Shown here in pieces: positions 55,787 through 64,000 of a DNA stretch of 64,000 nt. Position 1 is the stretch's first letter; each line of letters starts with the position of its first letter. The notes below the pieces were generated by a model, which saw only the letters and a program-made list of their open reading frames with translations, was not told the DNA's origin and ran no database searches. Origin of the DNA: Lamellibrachia satsuma (lineage: Eukaryota; Annelida; Polychaeta; Sabellida; Siboglinidae); assembly GCA_033239005.1 (NCBI GenBank), contig BSQZ01000021.1, positions 7,138,516 through 7,202,515 of the forward strand, given 5' to 3'. Both the position numbers and the translations under genes were made by a program.

Positions 55787-56038
55787 TGGCAATTGTAACG
55801 GTGATCTTTGATCATGACCTGGACCCGTAGCGCCCTTGGCGATCGTATCAGTGCAAAGGTCGGTGACCTTTAACACTTGACATTGACCAGTAGCGCCCCC
55901 TGGATACGGTATCAGCACAAAATAAGATGGCATCCTCTATAGGGAGGTCACCATAGGTCACGTGACTGCTCTCGACCAATCAGGACGCTCCAAATCCCCC
56001 CGCCCCATTTACGTATTCAAAAAGCTCTACATACTACT
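55787..56038 (-). repeat. Right terminal inverted repeat of the miniature Polinton
   Basis: Inverted partner of 53,497 onward. It contains CCAGGGGGCGCTACTGG on the minus strand (55,887-55,903). Just inside it, 55,690-55,790 holds TTAGGG-type words in both orientations. Confidence 0.8.
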
Positions 56039-56260
56039 AATACCTTTTATTCTCTTAAAATTTAAATGACATTTGTAGTTGCCTAGGTGGAATTATTCAT
56101 TGCACTAAACATATATTTAAATTTAATTACGGTTAATGTTTTAATCATGTAAACGAGACGATTATATGAATGATACTGACATTTACTCAATATATGTATT
56201 GCGTAAAAGTAAATCTAAGTACTCTTAAATTACACTATTTATCTTTATTAATCATACTAT

Positions 56261-56335
56261 TGCATGGTGGCTATGTGGTAATGCTTTTGGACATTCGATA
56301 GAGGGGATGAGGGTTCGAAACCTCCTAGTGCAATT
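56261..56335 (+). repeat. tRNA-derived SINE head
   Basis: A-box-like TGGCTATGTGG (56,268-56,278) and a perfect B box GGTTCGAAACC (56,312-56,322), 33 bases apart as in Pol III promoters. No tRNA fold was confirmed, so a SINE is more likely than a tRNA gene. Confidence 0.5.
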
Positions 56336-56429
56336 ATGGAATTTTGCAATTTCGTTCGCCCAACTTTGTATTTCTGAACATACAACAAAAGCCGCTCGTC
56401 CTTTCTACCTGGTGTCTACGCCATATCCC

Positions 56430-57760
56430 TTGCAGAGAAATGTAAAGAAATATCTTGTGGACTCACTAATTCTAGAGTAGGATCTTTTGGAACTGAAATA
56501 AATTTACATTAATTGCTTTAACACAGAAATGGAATACACTATTATGTATTTGACTTTAGCTGCAATGTTTTTCGTAGTCTTAAAAGCGTTTTTATTTCAT
56601 GCAAGGATGTAGTGCAACATACAGTCATGTCGCACCGCGCAAGGCTATCAATCTTATATTATTAAAAGTTGTGTTATTAAGATGTATTGCGATGGATCAT
56701 GTATGTTTATTATAAATTACACATGGTTATAAAACGATTTGCTTCAACGTACAAGTAATTTCAACAAACAATGCTGATTTGTCAGGAGAACCTTCGGTGA
56801 GTGGCTAATGTCGGTTGTGCAAGCCCAGTACCCTCTCTACGTATTCTGCTTACTAAATGCTGCATTCAGTACAAACAGGTGATTGCTTCTAAAGAAACAC
56901 GAACAACTTTAATATCACGAGATAAATATGAGAAATATGTAGACTACAACAACATTTGCTGTGCAGTCATGTTGCTTACAATAATCCAAGTTAGTAGCGG
57001 TATTTTTTAGTCTGTTATACGATATTTTAGTCTGTTATTTTTAGTAGAATGTGTATGTTGTTTGGTCGTACGCAGTACACGGAGCTTTCATGTATTCCAC
57101 GGTCGCTCTAAGAAAGATGCCATTCTGTCTGCGGCAGACATGAGACGGAATCTCTCTTTTGGAGCTCACTCAACAGTTCTGTTGCTGAAAAAAGTGTGAT
57201 TTTGTATAAAGAAAAACAAAACCGTGTGAAGAAGGTGAATTTGACAATTTGATAAAAAGTATTTGCCAATTTAAATGTCGGCACTTTGCCCAATTATGCA
57301 TATTTCAATATCGGCATATGACAAATAAACGTAAAATGTGAATCGAATAGACCTGAGATGGAGGAACGGAGGGAGGGAGAGAGGAAGAGAGGGAGAGGAG
57401 AGAAGGAGGGAGGAGATAAGGAGGGAGTGAGAGAGGAAAGAATGGAGAGGGGTAGGAGGCCGGAAGGGTTGGAGACAATGTGAATACAGTATATGTATTT
57501 GCGCATTGAACTGAAGGGAATTTAGCCATATAAAAATAGAGTTATTATTACATGATACACGACGAATATAGGCGAACGATGGCGCCCCCTAGGAATCTAC
57601 TAACCAAAGGTTGTTCCAGACACGATATGATCTTATTTAAAAAATCAATGTAATACTTATCACAATCTGTAATGACTGATTAAACAGTACGTTCACGTGT
57701 TATGCTTACTCCATAAGACATCCCATTTTAACTCAAACACTTGCAAGTGAGGATCATAGA
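56430..57760 (+). repeat. Interspersed repeat family R1, left part, copy 3
   Basis: Same block order as copies 1 and 2. It includes a GGAGGGAGAGAGGAAG-type purine run near 57,360-57,470 and GGCGCCCCCTAGGAATCTAC at 57,581-57,600. Confidence 0.8.
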
Positions 57761-58134
57761 CCCTGGACGGTTGTCTAAATTGCAGCACTTTTTTTCATGT
57801 ACATATCCTCTGAAGTGTTGGAACCTTTTTATGAACTTGAATCCACGTCCAGTATAACCAGGGTTGTTCTCAATTGTTGAAGGGCATGCTCGTCTACCTC
57901 TTTAGTTACGACAAGGGCCGCATCCTTCTTCCACAAGCGGCAAACCCTTCATTAGTATACATCGCATACATCGAATAGACAGATACAGGTGATAGTCGCC
58001 TGCTTTGACACATATACATCTTTACTTGCAGCATCAGGTCCGTTAGCTTACGACTATGACGCCAACATGCAGATGAACTGTTCAACCTCTTCTGAGTCCA
58101 CGTTCCTCCTGCTTATCTCATCCCTGTCACATGT

Positions 58135-58625
58135 GCACCCGTCTCTGTGCTTCAAGTTACTTTATCCTCCGTCTCAGTCCGTCAAGTTACTGTCTCATCC
58201 GTCTCAGTCCGTCAAGTTACTGTCTCACCCGTTTCAGTCCTTCAAGTTACTGTCTCATCCGTCTCAGTCCCTCAAGTTACTGTCTAACCCGTCTCAGTCC
58301 CGCAAGTTACTGTCTCACCCGTCTCAGTCCCTTGAGTTACTGTCTCATCCGTCTCAATCCATCAAGTTACTGTCTCACCCGTCTCAGTCCCTCAAGTTAC
58401 TGTCCCACGCGTCTCAGTCCCTCAAGTTACTGTCTCACTCGTCTCAGTCCCTCAAGTTACTGTCTCACCCGTCTCATTCCATCACGTTTCTGTCTCACCC
58501 GTCTCAGTCCCTCAAGTTACTGTCTCACCCGTTGCAGTCCCTCAAGTTACTGTCTCACCCGTCTCAGTCCCTCGAGTTACTGTCTCACCCGTCTCAATCC
58601 CTCACTTTACTTTCCCATCCATCTC
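58135..58625. repeat. 30-bp minisatellite, about 16 units
   Basis: Unit CGTCTCAGTCCCTCAAGTTA plus CTGTCTCACC. Because the unit is ten codons long, two plus-strand frames stay open through it (57,989-58,651 and 58,131-58,646); both are judged repeat artefacts. Confidence 0.93.
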
Positions 58626-58984
58626 ATCTTTCATATAATTGTATAGAGTAAGTGAGTCTGATCAGTTTATGTTCTTTTTCAGTTTCGCCACCCCTGTAAC
58701 ACATTTCCACTCCCCGCCCCTACAAACAAATGATAAACCCTCTAAATGTATATCTGCTAAAATGTAGAATGATGTGTAAGAGAATATACGTCATGTTGCG
58801 AAAAGCACACCAGTAATATGTTTGTAACGACATACCAAAACTGCATATTAATCAAAACAGTTTATTATGTTGTCCAACACAGGTGGCAGGGAAGGGTGGC
58901 CACTTGTTCACATTGTTAAGCTATACAGTAATTACTGTATGTTGCAGTCACGTATGTATCCATCCAAAAATATCACTTCGTAAC

Positions 58985-59600
58985 AGGTGTCCCTTCATCG
59001 GAGGGGACAGTCTTGGAAGGGTGGAGGGTTTAATCTGATGAACGAGAACGGCGGTGGAAATGTCTAAACAATATCCATCCGCATTATACACATGGTTACA
59101 GTGGCATGAAGAAGTATGTTATGTGGTACGTCTGTGGCGTTTGTGTATAATGCGGTTGATACTGTAAGTTTTGATGATTCACCAATATAAACTAACTTAT
59201 AATAATAATAATAATAATTGACTTCTATGGCGCCTATATCCTCTGGAACCTGAGCTCAGAGGCGCAACAAAACATAATCAGTAGGCGTAATCGTAAACAG
59301 CTGCAGTTTAGACAAACACTAGTATTGGAATATTGAACAGTGATTGCAGTGTAATTATTGCATTGTAAGCATATTTAAATGATATATCATTATTTCGTAC
59401 AATAAATACCTCCAGGTAAGAAACTCATTCACATAATTGACTTGGTTTGTAAGAAAATTATTGTTATAGTGTCTGGGAACTGGTTACTTCTGGCAGTTAT
59501 GATTAATCATCAACCGAAAGTATGCTAACTTCTTAAATGCAGCAATTTATACTGTGCTTTGAATATTAAACAGTGTGTGCTGTCTCCGGCCGGGCCATAA
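58985..59600 (-). repeat. Interspersed repeat family A, reversed copy
   Basis: Reverse complement of the family, from the GTCCCTTCATCGGAGGGGAC end to the AGCAATTTATACTG end. A TAATAAT-tailed stretch with CTTCTATGGCGCC (59,196-59,290) is a nested LINE/SINE 3' end. Confidence 0.75.
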
Positions 59601-59639
59601 TAAAAAGGCAGTTATTTCTGCTGCACAAGAAATAACTGT

Positions 59640-60115
59640 AGTGACGACGTAAGGAGATAATGATGTATCCTTGTCTGATGAAGTTGAACAATTTGCTCTT
59701 CTCTTCTACCTGAAGCTATAAGGCAACTTTGACATCAATCTGGATGAAGCCAGAGCCCATGCATTCAGTACGACAAGGGACCTCCGGTGCTTTCCTCTAA
59801 CGGAAGATTCATTACCATATGCTGCGTGCACTCTTCCGTATTTTCAATTGCAAAGCTGCTCAGCAGAATCACCCCAACATACCCGCCCCTACATCATTTT
59901 AGAGAGAGAGTTGTGGTGAAAAATGTGTTTCAATCATAATGGACAATCCTCCAGCGACGAATGGAAAGCAATAGTGTACATGTGTCAATAGCAAATGCAC
60001 AAAGAAATGCTCATGTACTGCTGCTGACGTGAACTGTGTGGTGGCCTGCAAGTGTTCAGCTAAACCAGACAAATGTGCTCGTGTCCTTGATTCTGTAAAT
60101 GACGATGAAGAGTAG
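59640..60115 (+). pseudogene. Decayed gene with a Cys-rich CxC-type tail
   Basis: Broken plus-strand frames read NFDINLDEARAHAFSTTRDL near 59,720, then, after stops and shifts, [20 protein letters not shown] near 59,995-60,055. The order 'NxxEARxxxF' followed by a repeated C-x-C cluster recalls a protein type often found within invertebrate mobile elements. Function is unknown, and stops at 59,720 and 59,917 rule out an intact gene. Confidence 0.4.
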
Positions 60116-60402
60116 AGTTGTGTAGCACTGATCAATTGCAAATAGAGCAGGTTGTGGTTGCAAATGGAACTTTGTATGAAAGCATATATACCACAATACT
60201 TATATGTACCACAATGCTTCCATTGTAATGAAATGGTAATTCGAAATTTTCTATAAAGTTCGTTTCTACATATACTATTATAACTGTTAGTAATAACAAA
60301 GTAAAAATGGGAATTTCTGTGTCGGCTATCCAGAAATTCAAAATGGCTGACTTCATTCGAGTTATCATTAATATACTCTTTTGTACACAATAAAATAATT
60401 CT

Positions 60403-60801
<399 letters not shown>

Positions 60802-61051
60802 CTTATTTGTGTCCAAAATGAAGGAAGACTTTGTTTTTTTAGAGATAGAGTGTTTCCACGTGTATGTTTCATCATACAAATGATCAAATGTACGTATTCG
60901 GCTGTTTTGGGTTGTCATATTGTCAACAATATAACTACATTAATAATTTTGTATATAATATAAGAACATACATTTGGTATCAACCTGTAGCTAATAAACA
61001 TGTGCGTCACACAAAAATAGGTAATACTTATAATACTGCCATCAAAATATT

Positions 61052-61965
61052 TTAGCCGCTTATATATAATGTAGTTTTCGTCTTTATTTTTCCTATTTCA
61101 TGGGCATTGTTATCTACATTCATATTATAAACATACTCCTGATGTAGTGTTTTCCCTAAGTGCATCAACTTGCATTTGTCTGGGTGAAATTTAAGTAACC
61201 ATTGATTTGACCAAGATGTTAGGCAATCTACATCGTCCTGTAGTGTATGATGGTCATCTGGACTCGTAATCGTTTTAAACACTTTGGTACCATCTGTAAA
61301 CAAAATAACATCCAAAACTATATTATTCTGAAGATCATGTATACATAAAACAAAACGGATCGGTCCTAAGACACTGCCCTGCGGAATTCCACTTGTAACA
61401 TTTGCCCACTCAGAGTTTGTACCATTTACACTGACCTGTTGTACCCGGTCAGACAGAACGCCTGGATCCATCTTAGTGTGTAGTAATCTATGCTAAATAA
61501 TTTAAGCTTGCCTCTCAATCTTTTATGAGGGACGGTATCGCATGCGTTCATGAAGTCTATAGATTGTCTTCTTTCTAAAGCTTTTTTCCATGAATCCATA
61601 ATATCTAACAGTTGGAGTACAGTAGAACGACATTTAATAAACCCAAACTCTTGCTTACTAAAATGTTATTTTTTTATAGTACGGCTAACAATATGTTCTT
61701 TGACATAGTGTTCCATACATTTGTATAGTATAATTGTAAGACTGAACGGTCTATAATGTCTCGCCCTTTTACGAATATCCTTCCTAAATATAGCAGATAT
61801 CCTTCCCTGTTTCCATTTCTTTGGTAGTTCACCCACAGCAAGTGAATTATTAAGTAACCTAGCTACTGGCTTACATAACTGATTATATAACTCTTTCAAC
61901 AACATAGGGTGAGTGAACTGGGAGAACGTTGAGCAAAGTAAATGGCCCAACGAGAACGCTGACAA
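61052..61965 (-). mobile_element. CR1-like LINE fragment with damaged active site
   Basis: NNSLAVGELPKKWKQGRISA (from 61,965), then, after decayed bases, SGIPQGSVLGP and FTDGTK in place of FADDTK. Several frames are used. The end abuts a reversed R1 copy. Confidence 0.8.
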
Positions 61966-61999
61966 CCAGTTTCAATAAAGCCAAGTGATGAGTTAATGG

Positions 62000-63058
62000 T
62001 GTCTCCCTCAATAAATATGACTTTGAAATTATAACCAATGACAATTATACAATGAATGCTGTCATCAGACATTGATGGGACTAAATGTAGATGACATATA
62101 TCATGTTGACCAAATCAAATACAAGAATAGATAAGAAGTGTCAGGGAGTATTTATCATGATTTAACACATGACTAATTAACCATTATTAGAGGACCAAAA
62201 CTAAAGGATGTATGATTAAATGTATGTATTAGAAAATACTAAAACATTAAGAATAAATGGGGATATATGTTAAAAATTACCCACTAGTAAGCTCCAACAT
62301 TTTTTTTAACGATCGATGCACTGTTCTCAATGTACAACCAACGTGTGGTGCAACATCCGTGGTGCAATAACCGTCAATTGTAGAGTGATTTAATGTGGTG
62401 GGCATGACAGTTATTTAAGTGAGGTGACCAAAACACAAAATGGTTATTGGTTATTCATCTGACATTGAGTCATTTATAAAGGCGTTGCGCCCAAAGTAAA
62501 GTATGCACTGCGCAACAGCACAAACGTACATACGAGCAATATCCAGGTACGTGACAATTTGACATTTTAACTAATTTTAATAATATAACAATATATTGGT
62601 TTTTTTTGCATTATTTTGTTTCTAAACACATTTACAATATTCAGTTAGTTCGTACATATAAATACTTTCTGACATTCTGTATCGCTATAATATAGATTGG
62701 AACTTTTCTAACTGATCCCGGTTGTATACGCTCGATCGGCTCACGTCGTCATTCAAGTAAACTTTCAGATTTTCTTGAATTACATAGCACCATGAATGCT
62801 ATAACACTTTGTGGCAGCGTTTTATTTTTTTCCTACAGTTTCGCTTGCATTCCGCCGGTTTGTGGAACTGTTGTACGATTGATAGTTGGCAGATATGTAG
62901 TGGCTACGATATGCGTGTTTTCTAAGGTTGCTCCGAGTAACGTAATATAAGTTTAACGTCCGCATCAGTTCATTCTTACGAACGCGTCGTGAAATCAATC
63001 CCTGTATAACAAGTATATCAAAATGTGTGCATTGAAACCTTGCATAGCTATACATGAA

Positions 63059-63111
<53 letters not shown>

Positions 63112-63428
63112 TTAAGACACAAATGTATGTGTATGCACAAAAAGCTTACATGTATGCACGCGTTCATACATACATATATGTATATATGCATACATAAATA
63201 CATGCATACATACATACATATATACATACATACAGGCATACATACATACATACGTACATACATACATACATATATACATACATATATGCATACATGCATA
63301 CATACATATACATTCAAAGACTTATGCACGCAAGCACGCTCCCACGTACGCACAAATACAGTCACGCACACACATGCACGCACTCACGCTCACACACACA
63401 CGCACGCACGCACACATACAAACACACA

Positions 63429-63491
<63 letters not shown>

Positions 63492-64000
63492 TAGCAACTC
63501 AATGTTTTTCGTTTTGTTTCGTAGGTCACAATTGTACAAGTCAAATGGGGAATGTGCGTGGACTGCTGGTGTTGAGCCTCGAATGCTTGCTGCTGTGTCA
63601 GGTAAAGTTGAAAGTATTATTCCATTTGTTTAGACATATGTAATTATGTACATTTATTTTAAAGTATATATGTTTCTCTGAAGGATATCCTGACCAATCA
63701 GCATTGTTTGTTGATATTACATGTACGTTGATGCAAAACGGTTTATTACCATGTGTAGTTTATTATAGAACAACATACATAATCCGCGGCAATGCATCGT
63801 AATAATGCTCTATTTAGTAACGCAAGTTGGATAGCCTGGCGCGGTGCGACATGGCTGTATGTTGCACTACATCCTTGTATGAAATTAAAATTATAAAAAA
63901 ATGTTGCAGCTAAAACTCACATACATAATAGTGTAACAAGTTTAGGTGTTAAAACACTTTATGTATTTAAATGTCCAACTCTGGGATATGACATATAAAG
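62000..64000 (-). repeat. Interspersed repeat family R1, copy 4, reversed and running off the window
   Basis: Read on the minus strand, 64,000-63,690 matches the start of R1 copies 1 and 3 (GCAACATACAGCCATGTCGC). 63,660-62,000 matches 42,640-44,450. The middle section present in copy 1 is absent here. An (AT)n (63,064-63,107), a CATA repeat (63,160-63,305) and a (CA)n (63,420-63,489) lie inside. Confidence 0.8.

Larger units (their letters stand above)
53497..56038. mobile_element. Miniature, non-autonomous Polinton-like element
   Basis: Terminal inverted repeats of about 250 bases begin AGTAGTATGT at 53,497 and end ACATACTACT at 56,038. The flanking 6 bases are AACACC and AATACC, a target duplication with one mismatch; 6-bp duplications and AG...CT ends are Polinton features. 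The interior has no integrase, ATPase or capsid gene. It keeps a PolB fragment, tandem repeats and promoter-like TATA words. Inferred: it was moved in trans by the integrase of a full element. Confidence 0.8.

Noticed and set aside
57989..58651. 220-codon frame with KLLSHPSQSL repeats
   Set aside because: The 30-bp repeat keeps two frames open at once, and the flanks have no coding sense or promoter.

Overview
The window is metazoan genomic DNA, probably from a marine invertebrate. It holds no complete host gene that I can recognise. It is rich in decayed retrotransposons (CR1-, L2- and RTE-type LINEs and a Ty3/gypsy remnant), fold-back and interspersed repeats, and long microsatellites. The species cannot be named from the sequence. 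Region 1 (1-19,281) is the main object: an endogenous adintovirus (Polinton/Maverick) whose left end lies outside the window. Its right end is placed at 19,281, where an AGTAGT-type terminus meets an interrupted RTE reading frame. Twelve genes are packed on the minus strand in the order PolB, packaging ATPase, a small basic protein, a Pro/Gly-rich protein, two tiny overlapping membrane proteins, DDE integrase with chromodomain, a membrane protein, penton-like protein, PX-like protein, major capsid protein (MCP) and adenain-like protease (running off position 1). Most frames are open, but the MCP has a stop codon and a 1.5-kb CR1 LINE inside it, and the PolB frame shifts once. The element is therefore defective as read. 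To the right of PolB lies a 1.4-kb non-coding repeat block with CCAAT/ATTGG repeats, a 50-bp E-box repeat between inverted arms, AT-rich repeats and (TG)51. Next comes an accessory cluster: two unrecognised Ser- or Ala-rich proteins, an RPA1-like zinc/OB protein (frame-shifted), a NADAR (YbiA-like) protein, and a plus-strand gene that reads best as two exons. Several of these genes have a clear TATA box about 35-100 bases before the chosen start, and three end in hairpins whose loop holds the stop codon. Region 2 (19,282-36,050) contains an RTE fragment, CR1-like fragments, a candidate 4.5-kb element with exact 30-bp inverted repeats (containing a tandem ~0.8-kb duplication and a GC-rich exon-like piece), an L2-like fragment, a gypsy remnant, and a near-full-length CR1 copy (PHD-like and esterase ORF1, endonuclease, reverse transcriptase). 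That copy is almost identical to the one inside the viral MCP. Region 3 (36,050-64,000) is repeat-rich. It holds several copies of two interspersed non-coding families (called here A and R1), a fold-back repeat near 38.4-39.4 kb, microsatellites, minisatellites and broken LINE pieces. It also holds a 2.5-kb miniature Polinton-like element (53,497-56,038) with ~250-bp inverted repeats, a 6-bp near-perfect target duplication and a leftover piece of a different PolB. The two Polinton-type elements show one lineage at two stages: a large gene-bearing element and a short derivative that keeps mainly its ends.
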